Notes: generated from the sequence alone by a model not told the origin. 64,000 nt of DNA from Gammaproteobacteria bacterium (GCA_021773635.1 JAJFJV010000035.1:1-64000); one strand, 5' to 3'; positions 39,323-48,322 are shown, numbered from the stretch's first letter. Program-made: numbers and translations.

Positions 39323-40463
39323 GATCCGGGCTCCCGTCGAGTCGCGTCGCCGCGGGTTCCATCAGTACGGCGATGTCCTTGAGTACCTGGGCGACGCCCT
39401 GCAACAACAGCAGCAGTGCGCCCAGCGGCAGTGAAAACTTGATTGGCCAGTAGGAGATGGCCCATTCACTGAAGGAGACCTCTCTGACTTCGTAAGAGTC
39501 GTAAAAGAAGGTCCAGCCTACAAACATCAGGGTGATGGCAAAGATGAAAAAGAATATCGAGGTGAGCAGGTCCATGAAGGCCTTGCAGCGTGGCGGCAAG
39601 CGCAGATAGAGCACATCGACACGAACATGGTTGCCTTCGCGCAGCACGAATCCACCAGCCAGCAGATACTGCATCCCGAACATCAGGAACATGCCCTCGT
39701 GGGCCCAGTTGGTGGGCGAGTTGAAAACGTAGCGGGCGACGACTTCGTAGTAATAGACCACCACCGCGATAATCGACCAGTAGGCGACGAACTCTCCCAC
39801 CAGGCCGTTGATACGGGATATGGCACGGCCGAAGGCAAAGGGCTCGGGAGCGGGCTCCACTTCGCTTTCAAGCGGGCAATGAAAGCAGGCATCGTTGCGG
39901 TGAGGAGCCTCCAGCTCATTACGTGCCCGCACCAGTTTTGGCAGCCGGGCGGCATCGATGAGCATCAGTAGCAGCAATACGCCACCCAATAATTTGGCAA
40001 TGGTGATGGTGCGTTGGTGGGCTTCCCCGGCGGTCAGCTGTTCGGCCTTCAGCCCGATTAAGCGCTGGCGGGCCTTTTCCAATTTCGCGGGGGCACCACG
40101 GCGTCCCTTTTTGACCGCCTTCTGCGCGCGGACGATGCGAGATTCCACCATGTTGACCGCGTTGTTAGCGCCAGAAACTGCGTCCCGGCTACTGCGTACC
40201 TGGGTATTTACCGCGAGGATGCCGATGAACAGCGCGATGAAGATCAGTGCTCCGGCGCTCTTCAGATAGAGTCGGTGGATTCCCAGAAAGCCGCCGACGA
40301 TGAGAAAGAAATAGCCTATTGGTAGCGATACGGACGGTTGTGAAAGGCTGTGTCCGGGTTCGGAGGCGCTGGTATTGTGATAAATCAGCAATGCCATGAG
40401 CGGGAACAGCAAAAGCCCGCCCCAATACAACCAGTGGGGGAGCACGAAGGTGAGTTCTGGCAT
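39312..40463 (-). CDS. dctQ: TRAP transporter small permease with extra N-terminal domain
   Basis: 383 residues, about twice the usual DctQ length. Residues from about 213 on are a normal four-helix DctQ (NSPTNWAHEGMFLMFGMQYLLAGGFVLREGNHVRVDV-type). The first 210 are extra: a helix (11-28), a TM2-like pair with GYFFLIVGGFLGIHRLYLKSAG (50-69) and a following helix, a basic coiled coil (about 95-150), another helix (157-171) and CFHC at 193-196. TM2-type G-x-x-G-x-H-R-x-Y is visible by eye. The extra part might be a regulatory or assembly module. Confidence 0.88.
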   Translation of the reverse strand: MPELTFVLPHWLYWGGLLLFPLMALLIYHNTSASEPGHSLSQPSVSLPIGYFFLIVGGFLGIHRLYLKSAGALIFIALFIGILAVNTQVRSSRDAVSGANNAVNMVESRIVRAQKAVKKGRRGAPAKLEKARQRLIGLKAEQLTAGEAHQRTITIAKLLGGVLLLLMLIDAARLPKLVRARNELEAPHRNDACFHCPLESEVEPAPEPFAFGRAISRINGLVGEFVAYWSIIAVVVYYYEVVARYVFNSPTNWAHEGMFLMFGMQYLLAGGFVLREGNHVRVDVLYLRLPPRCKAFMDLLTSIFFFIFAITLMFVGWTFFYDSYEVREVSFSEWAISYWPIKFSLPLGALLLLLQGVAQVLKDIAVLMEPAATRLDGSPDRGA

Positions 40464-40580
40464 GGTGTGGATTCCGCCGGGTCAGCCGGTACGCTGTGGA
40501 CATGTCCAGGTCGTTGTAAAGGGGGCATCGCGGCATGAAGCGAGCGATGCCCCCGATCGGTTTTCCCCCTGTGGGGATGC

Positions 40581-41726
40581 CTACATCTTCAGGCTCTGGC
40601 CCTTGATCATGTCGGCATCCACGTAGCCGAGTGATCCGGAGCGCATGTAGTCGAGCTGAATCTTGAAGGCGCGGGAGGCATATTTATCCTTGTTTGCCCA
40701 ATTGAACCACAGCGGCACCGCCAACTCGGTGAAGGCTTCAACATCATCCTGGGAGAGCCGGGTGACCTCGGTACCGGCCTCGTCGAACTTCTTCCAGGCC
40801 TTCTGATCCGCGGCCTGAATGCCCGCATGATGTATATCGGAATAGACGTGTACCTCGGACTCCACGAAGCGTTTCATCGCCGGTGACAGCTTGTTCCAGG
40901 ATTTCTGGCCCACGGTGAGGTCCATGAGATCGACTGGCTGGTAGATCGACATGAAGCCCGCGGGTCCCATGGAAATGTACTTGGTGACCTGATGGAAGCC
41001 CAGCGCATGGTTGATGGCCGGTCCCACGTAGTCCGCCACGTCGATGGTGCCTTTCTCCAGTGCAGCAAAGATCTCGGAGCCGGGCAGCAGCGTGGTTTTA
41101 GCGCCCGCTGCCTGGAACAATTCGGCGACCATGCCGCCGGGCAGGCGCATCTTGCGGCCGCGGAAATCGTCAATAGAGCGGATCGGCACCTTGGAGTGAA
41201 TGATATTGGGTCCGTGATGGACCGGGCCGACGTAGTAGAGGCCCATCCTGCCAAAGGCCTCCCGGGCAAGTTCCAGACCGCCGAGGGCATAGTAGAAGAC
41301 GTCCCATTCGTGGGGGTTCCTGAGGCCGAGGGGATAGGAACTGAGGAACACTGCCACCGGCATACGGCCGGCCCAGTAAAGGGTGAAGGGGTTCATGGCA
41401 TCGAGCACGCCATTTTTGACCGCGTCGAAGAGCTGGAACTCGCCGACCACATCCTTGGCACCAAAGGGTTTGAAGGCCAGCTCACCGCCGGTTTTTTCAA
41501 CGATGCCGTTACACCAGTCCTTGAAGATATCGAGGCCGATACCGCCGGGCCATGAGGTCTGGATCTTCCAGGTAGTGGTACGGGCGGCCTCTGCATTGCC
41601 GATAAACGGCGCCCCGGCAACGGCGACTGCACCGGCCGCGGCGGCACCTGTCAGAAAGCTACGGCGACCGGTTTTTGCCGGCGGACTCTTGTCGGAAAGG
41701 TTCCCTGTTTTCTGCTTGCTGGTCAT
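40581..41726 (-). CDS. dctP: TRAP transporter solute-binding protein, Tat-exported
   Basis: 381 residues. The signal peptide is of twin-arginine type (TGRRSFLTGAAAAGAVAV ... NAEA). The mature domain is a DctP fold: WKIQTSWPGGIGLDIFKDW, HHGPNIIHSKVPIRSIDDFRGRKMRLPGG (with the Arg that binds the substrate carboxylate expected in KMRLPGG), and EKGTIDVADYVGP. It captures the organic acid in the periplasm for DctQM. Separated from dctQ by about 117 bases, long enough for an extra regulatory site, though none stands out. Confidence 0.92.
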   Translation of the reverse strand: MTSKQKTGNLSDKSPPAKTGRRSFLTGAAAAGAVAVAGAPFIGNAEAARTTTWKIQTSWPGGIGLDIFKDWCNGIVEKTGGELAFKPFGAKDVVGEFQLFDAVKNGVLDAMNPFTLYWAGRMPVAVFLSSYPLGLRNPHEWDVFYYALGGLELAREAFGRMGLYYVGPVHHGPNIIHSKVPIRSIDDFRGRKMRLPGGMVAELFQAAGAKTTLLPGSEIFAALEKGTIDVADYVGPAINHALGFHQVTKYISMGPAGFMSIYQPVDLMDLTVGQKSWNKLSPAMKRFVESEVHVYSDIHHAGIQAADQKAWKKFDEAGTEVTRLSQDDVEAFTELAVPLWFNWANKDKYASRAFKIQLDYMRSGSLGYVDADMIKGQSLKM

Positions 41727-41830
41727 GACGTCTCCTCCAATCAGTTCTGATTTGTAATATCTAAAAGAGCATTTTTAATCCTTTGTTATTGAACGTGCGG
41801 ACACCAGGATGGCGGAATCCATGTTTAAAC

Positions 41831-41862
41831 GTAGCAGTGCATGCTACATTTCACAATGTGAA
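41831..41862. promoter_or_regulatory. Palindromes in the dctP-iclR divergent gap
   Basis: Two inverted repeats lie side by side: GTAGCA-GTGCA-TGCTAC at 41831-41847 and TTCAC-AAT-GTGAA at 41850-41862. IclR-type regulators bind short AT-containing palindromes of this size, and the gap is shared by the TRAP operon and the iclR-otnKC operon, so one of these is a likely operator. Confidence 0.45.
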
Positions 41863-41886
41863 TATCAATTTCATTGTACGAAAGCC

Positions 41887-42675
41887 ATGAGTCCAAAAAG
41901 TTCATCGATCCAGGTGATTGACCGTGTGGCGCGGCTGCTTGATGCCATTGCCCGGCATGAGGAGCCTGTCGGCCTGAAAGCATTGGCCGCAGGAGCGGAT
42001 CTCCATAGCTCGACTGCTTTTCGCATTCTTGGTGCGCTGGCGGAGCATGGCTTTGTGGAAAAAGCGGAGGCGGGAGGCTATCGGCTTGGTGGCAGGCTCG
42101 TCGATCTGGGTGGACGGGCAAGTGCTCGCGTGGATGTGCGTCAGGAGGCGCGGGAAATTATGGAGGCCTTGCGCGACCAGGTGGGAGAAACCGTTAACCT
42201 CACTATTCGCGAAGGGGATGAGGTGGTTTATGTGGAGCGCGTGGTTGCCAGGCGGATGATGCGGGTTGAGCAGGTTATCGGTAGCCGGGCGCCGCTGCAT
42301 CTCACCGCCGTAGGCAAGGCAATGCTCGGGGAGATGAGTGCGCGGGAAGTTCGTGACTACGTCAAACGAACGGGAATGCCGCACTATACGGTGCACAGCA
42401 TACGTTCCCATTCCGGGCTACAGAAAAGTATTCGCGTGGCCCGGGAGCAGGGTTATGCCCTGGATAATGAGGAGGCCGAGATCGGTGTCGGCTGCATCGG
42501 GGTGATTATCCATGACGGGCATGGATCCATGGTGGCCGGGCTTTCCGTGTCCTGCCCCATAGAGCGGCGCCAGACCGCGTGGATTGGGCTGGTAAAAAAG
42601 GCCGGAGAGCAGATTTCAAAGCGGCTCGGCTATCGTCCCGCAAAGGTGTCTGGCGCCAAAGGGTGTGGCGCATAG
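41887..42675 (+). CDS. IclR family transcriptional regulator
   Basis: 262 residues from the ATG at 41887; upstream residues in frame do not fit the family. N-terminal winged helix (VIDRVARLLDAIARHEEPVGLKALAAGADLHSSTAFRILGAL-type), then the effector domain with SRAPLHLTAVGKAMLG and GVGCIGVIIHDGHGSMVAGLSVSCP. It is divergent from the TRAP operon and three bases upstream of the kinase gene, so it most likely controls both and responds to the transported acid or a product of it. Confidence 0.92.
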   Translation: MSPKSSSIQVIDRVARLLDAIARHEEPVGLKALAAGADLHSSTAFRILGALAEHGFVEKAEAGGYRLGGRLVDLGGRASARVDVRQEAREIMEALRDQVGETVNLTIREGDEVVYVERVVARRMMRVEQVIGSRAPLHLTAVGKAMLGEMSAREVRDYVKRTGMPHYTVHSIRSHSGLQKSIRVAREQGYALDNEEAEIGVGCIGVIIHDGHGSMVAGLSVSCPIERRQTAWIGLVKKAGEQISKRLGYRPAKVSGAKGCGA

Positions 42676-42678
42676 CTT

Positions 42679-43956
42679 ATGCCGGCGTTACTGGGCTGTA
42701 TTGCGGACGATTTCACCGGCGCCACCGATCTGGCGGGTACCCTGGTGCGGGCCGGCATGCGCACGGTACAAATGATTGGTGTGCCTGGTCCCGGGAAAGT
42801 GCCAGCGGATGTGGATGCCATCGTCATCGCACTGAAATCCCGCACTGTGCCGGCGGCGGACGCGGTAGCACAGTCGCTGGAGAGCCTTGAATGGCTGCGT
42901 GCCGCCGGCTGTCGTCAGTTTGTATTCAAGATGTGCTCTACCTTCGATTCCACCGATGAGGGCAATATTGGCCCGGTATCCGAGGCCTTGCTGGCCGCAC
43001 TGGATACAGATTTTGCTCTGGTCTGCCCGGCCTTTCCGCGCAATGCACGCCAGGTATTCAAAGGTTATCTCTTTGTCGGTGACGGTTTGCTTAGTGAGAG
43101 CGGCATGGAGCAACACCCGCTCACCCCCATGACCGACTCCAATCTGGTGCGGGTGCTGGATCGTCAGTCCCGGGGACCCGTCGGACTGCTTTCCTGCGAT
43201 ACAGTTCGGCAAGGAGCAGGGGCGGTGGCAGCGGCTTGCGAGGCGCTGCGTACCAGCGGAGTTCACCTGGCCATAGCGGATACGCTTGGGGAAGAGGATT
43301 TGGGGGTGCTTGCCACGGCAGCACGGGACCATCCGCTGGTGGTGGGTGCTTCCGGCATCGCCACCGGCCTTGCAGAAAATTTTCGTCGCCAGGATTTGCT
43401 GGGCCATGAAGCGGTAGCCGATCAATTGGCGCTACCCGTTGGCAAGGCGGTGGTACTGGCCGGCAGTTGTTCGCGGGCGACCCGGGAGCAGGTAGCCCGG
43501 GCCGCGGCCCATTATCCCTCTATTCAGCTCGATCCCTTGCGGCTTGCGGTGAATGGAGATGCAGTGGCTGATGTGCTTGGGCAAGTGCAGGAGCATCTAA
43601 AGGAGGGACCAGCGCTTATTTATTCCACCAGTGAGCCGGAGACCCTGCAGGCAGTGCAGGACAAACTCGGGGTAACGCGGGCGGCAGCGGTGATAGAGTC
43701 CACCATGGCCGATCTGGCGCGGGGATTGGTGGCGGCTGGTGTGACCCGGCTGGTGGTGGCCGGGGGCGAGACCTCCGGTGCGGTAGTCGGGGCGCTGGGT
43801 ATCCGCAGGCTGCGCATCGGCACGGAGATCGACCCCGGGGTGCCGTGGACCCTGAGCCTGGATGAACCAGCCATCGGGCTGGTGCTCAAGTCGGGTAATT
43901 TTGGTGGCAAGGATTTTTTTCTGAAGGCTTTGGGCCAGAGGCAGTGCAATGACTGA
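42679..43956 (+). CDS. otnK: Four-carbon acid sugar kinase, OtnK-like (DUF1537)
   Basis: 425 residues. N-terminal DUF1537 domain: CIADDFTGATDLAGTLVRAG; then KMCSTFDSTDEGNIGPV and CPAFPRNARQVFKGYLFV, which match 3-oxo-tetronate 4-kinases. C-terminal nucleotide-binding domain: VAGGETSGAVVGALG and LKSGNFGGKDFF. OtnK phosphorylates 3-oxo-tetronate on C4 in tetronate breakdown. Pairing with the aldolase gene next door, by an eight-base overlap, fits an OtnK-OtnC pair. The dehydrogenase (LtnD) and isomerase (OtnI) that usually accompany them are absent. Confidence 0.88.
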   Translation: MPALLGCIADDFTGATDLAGTLVRAGMRTVQMIGVPGPGKVPADVDAIVIALKSRTVPAADAVAQSLESLEWLRAAGCRQFVFKMCSTFDSTDEGNIGPVSEALLAALDTDFALVCPAFPRNARQVFKGYLFVGDGLLSESGMEQHPLTPMTDSNLVRVLDRQSRGPVGLLSCDTVRQGAGAVAAACEALRTSGVHLAIADTLGEEDLGVLATAARDHPLVVGASGIATGLAENFRRQDLLGHEAVADQLALPVGKAVVLAGSCSRATREQVARAAAHYPSIQLDPLRLAVNGDAVADVLGQVQEHLKEGPALIYSTSEPETLQAVQDKLGVTRAAAVIESTMADLARGLVAAGVTRLVVAGGETSGAVVGALGIRRLRIGTEIDPGVPWTLSLDEPAIGLVLKSGNFGGKDFFLKALGQRQCND

Positions 43957-44584
43957 AAATGAAGCACGGAAAAATATGGTGGCACTGGCGCGTTCATTAT
44001 TTGAACGGGGATTGAGCGGCGGCAGCTCCGGAAATATGAGCATGCGCTTGGAGGATGGCTGGTTACTAACTCCTACCAACTCCAGCATGGGGACCCTGCA
44101 AGCAGAGGCGTTGTCCCGGGTAGACGATAACTGGCGTCATGTAGATGGTGACCAGCCTACCAAGGAGGTCTTTTTGCATCGGGCGATGTACGAGGCCCGT
44201 ACCTCGGCCGGCGCGGTGGTGCATCTGCACTCCACCCATGCGGTGGCGGTCTCCTGTCTTGCCAATACCGACCCTGTGGATGTTCTGCCTGCACTCACGC
44301 CCTACTTCGTCATGCGTATCGGACGCCTGCCGCTGATCCCCTATCATCGGCCCGGCGACGAGACACTGGCCGAGCCGGTACGGGAACTGGCACGCGAACA
44401 TACGGCGGTATTGCTCGCCAATCATGGTCCGGTGGTGGCGGCAAAATCCCTCGATGCGGCGGTGAGTGCCTCCGAGGAGCTGGAGGAGAGTGCACGGATA
44501 TTTCTGCTGTTGCAGAACTGCAAAACCCGAGGCCTTGATGCTGCCCAGGTCGAGGAGTTGCGCCAGCGTTTCCCCATACCCTGA
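43949..44584 (+). CDS. otnC: Class II aldolase/adducin protein, OtnC-like
   Basis: 211 residues. Zinc ligands H92 and H94 (VVHLHSTHAVAVS) and H159 (LLANHGPVV), the candidate acid-base Glu73 (TKEVFLH), and the phosphate-binding GLSGGSSGNMSMR near the N-terminus are present. OtnC decarboxylates 3-oxo-tetronate 4-phosphate to dihydroxyacetone phosphate; family members also cleave sugar phosphates by retro-aldol, so the exact reaction remains open. Last gene of the iclR operon. Confidence 0.87.
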   Translation: MTENEARKNMVALARSLFERGLSGGSSGNMSMRLEDGWLLTPTNSSMGTLQAEALSRVDDNWRHVDGDQPTKEVFLHRAMYEARTSAGAVVHLHSTHAVAVSCLANTDPVDVLPALTPYFVMRIGRLPLIPYHRPGDETLAEPVRELAREHTAVLLANHGPVVAAKSLDAAVSASEELEESARIFLLLQNCKTRGLDAAQVEELRQRFPIP

Positions 44585-44647
44585 GCTTCCATGGTGTTTT
44601 GCCCCGGGGTGTTGAACGGGAATTCGCCGCCGATGACGTCCCTTGTC

Positions 44648-44676
44648 TTGCATCGGTTCTCCGGGATTGGTATAAA
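44648..44676 (+). promoter_or_regulatory. Promoter of rpmB-rpmG
   Basis: TTGCAT (44648-44653), a 17-base spacer and TATAAA (44671-44676): a near-consensus sigma-70 promoter, 55 bases before the rpmB start. It is one of the best promoters in the window, as expected for ribosomal protein genes. Confidence 0.65.
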
Positions 44677-44731
44677 GCGCGGCTCATTTTGCATATTCGT
44701 TTCAGGGGCGTTGCCCCGAGAAGGCCATCCC

Positions 44732-44968
44732 ATGTCCAGAGTCTGTCAGGTAACCGGCAAGCGCCCGGTAGCGGGAAACAATGTTTCCCACGCCAAAAAC
44801 AGGAACCGTCGGCGTTTCCTGCCAAACCTCCACCACCACCGCTTCTGGGTTGAGAGCGAGAACCGTTGGGTAAAGCTTCGGGTCTCCAGTAATGGCATGC
44901 GGATTATCGATAAGAAGGGTATCGATACGGTTCTTTCCGATCTGCGTGAGCGCGGGGAGAAAGTCTGA
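44732..44968 (+). CDS. rpmB: 50S ribosomal protein L28
   Basis: 78 residues from [20 protein letters not shown], the standard N-terminus, with [16 protein letters not shown] and [16 protein letters not shown]. Part of the large subunit. The stop overlaps the rpmG start by one base (TGATG). Confidence 0.97.
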   Translation: MSRVCQVTGKRPVAGNNVSHAKNRNRRRFLPNLHHHRFWVESENRWVKLRVSSNGMRIIDKKGIDTVLSDLRERGEKV

Positions 44969-45123
44969 TGCGGGAAAAAATCAAGCTCGTTTCCTCGGCT
45001 GGCACCGGTCATTACTACACCACCACCAAGAACAAGCGCACCATGCCGGACAAGATCGAAATGAAGAAATATGATCCGGTGGTCCGCAAGCACGTGGCCT
45101 ACAAGGAAGCCAAGATCAAATAG
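44968..45123 (+). CDS. rpmG: 50S ribosomal protein L33
   Basis: 51 residues: [20 protein letters not shown] at the start and a basic end (VAYKEAKIK). This is the cysteine-free form of L33, the type that does not bind zinc. Coupled to rpmB; a strong terminator follows 21 bases after the stop. Confidence 0.96.
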   Translation: MREKIKLVSSAGTGHYYTTTKNKRTMPDKIEMKKYDPVVRKHVAYKEAKIK

Positions 45124-45144
45124 GGCGTGCTTCCGTGCTTGAAG

Positions 45145-45171
45145 AAAACCGCCTGCAGGGCGGTTTTTTTT
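45145..45171 (+). terminator. Strong intrinsic terminator after rpmG
   Basis: AAAACCGCC (45145-45153) pairs with GGCGGTTTT (45159-45167) around a five-base loop, and the T run continues to 45171. Eight Ts in a row follow the GC stem. Confidence 0.9.
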
Positions 45172-45205
45172 CGTCTGCTGTACGCTTGGAAAGAACCGCG
45201 TTGCA

Positions 45206-46186
45206 ATGAATAATACCGCCTCTATGAAAAGCGAAACTCTCGTTAGCGCCGCTCATCTCAGCCGCTATTTCGGCAAGCTGGCGGCGGTGGATGACCTCAG
45301 CCTGGAGCTCCAGCGTGGCGAGGTGCTGGGCTTTCTCGGCCCCAACGGGGCGGGTAAAACCACGACCATGCAAATGCTCTGTGGAACCCTCGCCCCCAGC
45401 ACCGGGCGTATCAGCATTGCCGGTGTGGATCTGCTGGAGCAACCTCGCCTGGCCAAACGCCAGCTCGGCTTTCTGCCTGAGCAACCACCACTGTACCGAG
45501 AACTGACGGCGGATGAATTTCTTCATTACTGCGGTCGTTTGCGCGGTATGTCGCGGGCGCAAACCGGTGATGCGGTGATTCGGGTAAAAGGGCGTTGCGG
45601 CCTTGAATCCAGTGGTTCTCGTCTTATCGCCAATCTTTCCAAAGGCTATCAGCAGCGTGTCGGCATCGCCCAGGCAATTTTGCACCGACCTGCAGTTGTG
45701 GTACTGGACGAGCCCACGGTCGGGCTGGATCCCATTCAGATCCGCGAAATACGGGATTTGATCCGTGAGCTGGGCGAGGATCACGGCGTGATTCTCTCTA
45801 CGCATATTCTTCCGGAGGTGCAGGCGGTTTGTGACCGGGTGCAGATCATTCATCAGGGGCGCCTGGTGCTCAATGAAAACCGGGAGCAGCTGGCTCGCCG
45901 CACGGGACAGCGGGTATTGCGTCTGGGCTTGCACCGGCCGCCGGCGCAAGAGGTGCTGGGAGCGCTGGCCGGTGTGCAGCAGGTGGAAGCCCTGTCCGAG
46001 GGACATTGGCGTCTGACCTTCAGCACGGATCATGGCGATGCCGGGGAACTGGCAGCCCGGGCTGCGGCGGAGGATTGGGGGCTGTTTGAGCTGGTCTCCG
46101 AGCAGCGTTCGCTGGAGGAGATCTTTGTGGAACTCACCTGTGGCGAGTCTTACGCGGAAAATGAAGTGCCGGCGGAGGTAGCCTGA
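45206..46186 (+). CDS. ABC transporter ATP-binding protein, GldA-like
   Basis: 326 residues. Walker A GPNGAGKTT, Q-loop FLPEQPPLYRELT, signature LSKGYQQRVG, Walker B VVVLDEPTVGLDP and switch His in LSTHILPEV. The C-terminal 90 residues are an extra domain as in GldA-type proteins. It energises the membrane parts encoded next. In Bacteroidetes, GldAFG supports gliding; in gammaproteobacteria the cargo is not known. An alternative ATG is 18 bases downstream. Confidence 0.9.
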   Translation: MNNTASMKSETLVSAAHLSRYFGKLAAVDDLSLELQRGEVLGFLGPNGAGKTTTMQMLCGTLAPSTGRISIAGVDLLEQPRLAKRQLGFLPEQPPLYRELTADEFLHYCGRLRGMSRAQTGDAVIRVKGRCGLESSGSRLIANLSKGYQQRVGIAQAILHRPAVVVLDEPTVGLDPIQIREIRDLIRELGEDHGVILSTHILPEVQAVCDRVQIIHQGRLVLNENREQLARRTGQRVLRLGLHRPPAQEVLGALAGVQQVEALSEGHWRLTFSTDHGDAGELAARAAAEDWGLFELVSEQRSLEEIFVELTCGESYAENEVPAEVA

Positions 46187-46188
46187 GT

Positions 46189-46941
46189 ATGCTTAGCATC
46201 GCCGCACGGGAACTGCGCAGTCTGTTTCTCTCCCCCCTGGCCTGGGTAATTCTCGCCGTGGTGCAGGCGATTCTGGCTTATGTGTTTCTCATTCAGGTAG
46301 AGGTATTTCTCCAGTGGCAGCCGCGGCTGGCGGGATTTCCCGGCGCGCCGGGTCTCACTGCCATCGTGGTGGCTCCGGTATTCCATACCGCCGCTATCGT
46401 GCTCATGCTGGTGACCCCCTTTCTCACCATGCGCCTGCTGAGCGAGGAGCGTCGCAGTGGCACCCTGGCCCTGCTGCTGTCGGCACCGGTTTCGGTTGCC
46501 AGTATTGTGCTGGGAAAATTTCTTGGGGTAATGGCCTTCCTGGGATGCGCCCTCATTCTGGTGGCCTTGTTACCATTTTGGCTATTGTTGGGGGGCAGCC
46601 TGGATTTTGGCCTGCTCGCCGCCGGCTTCCTCGGGCTGGTGCTGCTGGTTGCCGCCTTCAGCGCAGCCGGTCTGTTTATGTCGTCCCTCACCGCCCAGCC
46701 CACCATTGCCGCGGTCAGTACCTTTGGCCTGCTGCTACTGCTGTGGTTGCTGGACTGGGGTAGTACGACCGGGGCTCAGGGGGCCGGTGAATTATTTGGC
46801 TACCTTTCCCTGCTGACCCACTTTGAGGCCCTGCTGCAGGGGATTTTCGATACCCGCGATGTGCTCTATTACCTCATCTTTACGGCGCTTTTCCTGTTAC
46901 TGGGAATCTGGCGTCTGGATGGCGAGCGTCTGGCGCCGTGA
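46189..46941 (+). CDS. ABC transporter permease, GldF-like
   Basis: 250 residues, about six membrane helices. It begins with SIAARELRSLFLSPLAWVILAV and contains MRLLSEERRSGTLALLLSAPVS, the conserved cytoplasmic element of ABC-2 type permeases. Starts two bases after the ATPase gene ends. Confidence 0.9.
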   Translation: MLSIAARELRSLFLSPLAWVILAVVQAILAYVFLIQVEVFLQWQPRLAGFPGAPGLTAIVVAPVFHTAAIVLMLVTPFLTMRLLSEERRSGTLALLLSAPVSVASIVLGKFLGVMAFLGCALILVALLPFWLLLGGSLDFGLLAAGFLGLVLLVAAFSAAGLFMSSLTAQPTIAAVSTFGLLLLLWLLDWGSTTGAQGAGELFGYLSLLTHFEALLQGIFDTRDVLYYLIFTALFLLLGIWRLDGERLAP

Positions 46942-46960
46942 GGCAGGGGGAGCGATCATC

Positions 46961-48322
46961 ATGGAACTGAATTCCCGGCTGCATTTTCAGTTACGGTTAC
47001 AGAACAGCCTGCGGGTGATATTGCTGCTGGTTATCTGCGGGCTGCTGGCCTGGCTCAGTAATCGCTATACGCATTCCTTTGACTGGACCGCTAACGCGCG
47101 CCACACCCTCTCGGAAAGCAGCCGACAGCTGCTTGAACAACTTTCGGGTCCGGTACAAATCACCGCCTATGCCCGTGAGGACGAAATGCTACGGCGGCGC
47201 ATCGCCGATTTGGTGGGTCGCTATCAGCGCCACAAGCTCGATCTCAAACTGGAATTCGTCAACCCGGATACAGTGCCCGATCAGGTGCGTAAACTGGGCA
47301 TTACTCTGTCCGGGGAGCTGCGGATCGAATATCAGGGCCGCAGCGAACAGCTAACCGAGCACACCGAGCAGGCACTCAGCAATGCCCTGCAACGGGTGGC
47401 GCGGGCCGGCGAGCGCTGGGCGGCCTATCTGGTGGGTCATGGCGAGCGCGAACTGGAGGGTGAGGCGAACCACGATCTGGGGGCCTGGGGGCGTTATCTC
47501 AGCCAGCGTGGTTACCAGTTACGGGCGCTGTCGCTGGTGGAGGCAGGAGATGTTCCCGCCAATACCTCGGTACTCATTATCGCCTCGCCCACCGTAGCCT
47601 TGCTCCCGGGCGAGGTGAAACTGGTGGTGGACTATCTGCAGGCGGGTGGCAATTTGTTGTGGTTGCATGAACCGGGTGAGATGCAGGGATTGAAGCCCGT
47701 CGCTGACTTGCTGGGAGTGGCCTTCGAGTCGGGGGTCGTGGTGGATGCCAACACTCGTGTTTATGGCATTCGCGAGGTGGACTTTGCCCTCGTAAGTAGC
47801 TACCCACCTCACGCTTTAACCCGCAATTTCAACCTGCTGACCCTGTTCCCAAAGGCCACGGCGCTACGCGTCACGCCCGCCGATGACTGGAGGGATACCG
47901 GAGTGTTGGTAACAGGTGATCGGAGCTGGGCCGAGAGCGGTGAGATTGCCGGTGAGGTTCGCTTCGATGAAGGCCAGGATGTGCGTGGACCGCTCACCAT
48001 CGGGAGCGTGCTGGAGCGCAGCCTGCCCGCGAACGGGGCCACGGAAGCACGCCAGCAACGGGTGATGGTGGTGGGTGACGGTGATTTTCTTTCCAATACC
48101 TACCTTGGCAATGGCGGTAACCTTGATCTTGGTATGGCGATCATCCATTGGCTCAGCAGTGATGATGGTCTCGTCAGCATCCCCACACGTACGGCCACGG
48201 ATCTCAGCCTGGAGCTGTCGCCGCGTTTGGCGGCCGTCATTGGTTTTGGCGCGCTCTTTGGTCTGCCACTGCTGTTGCTCGCTACCGGCTTTACTATCTG
48301 GCTGCGGCGTCGCCGGCGTTAA
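46961..48322 (+). CDS. GldG-like auxiliary membrane protein of the ABC system
   Basis: 453 residues from the ATG at 46961, which has GGGGGAG upstream. A membrane helix near residues 19-35, a large outside domain (start FDWTANARHTLSESSRQLLEQL, the GldG/IFT52-like domain, with VVDYLQAGGNLLWLHEPGE), then a C-terminal helix near 430-448. The stop overlaps the next start by one base. Expected to sit on the outer face of the permease complex. Confidence 0.85.
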   Translation: MELNSRLHFQLRLQNSLRVILLLVICGLLAWLSNRYTHSFDWTANARHTLSESSRQLLEQLSGPVQITAYAREDEMLRRRIADLVGRYQRHKLDLKLEFVNPDTVPDQVRKLGITLSGELRIEYQGRSEQLTEHTEQALSNALQRVARAGERWAAYLVGHGERELEGEANHDLGAWGRYLSQRGYQLRALSLVEAGDVPANTSVLIIASPTVALLPGEVKLVVDYLQAGGNLLWLHEPGEMQGLKPVADLLGVAFESGVVVDANTRVYGIREVDFALVSSYPPHALTRNFNLLTLFPKATALRVTPADDWRDTGVLVTGDRSWAESGEIAGEVRFDEGQDVRGPLTIGSVLERSLPANGATEARQQRVMVVGDGDFLSNTYLGNGGNLDLGMAIIHWLSSDDGLVSIPTRTATDLSLELSPRLAAVIGFGALFGLPLLLLATGFTIWLRRRRR

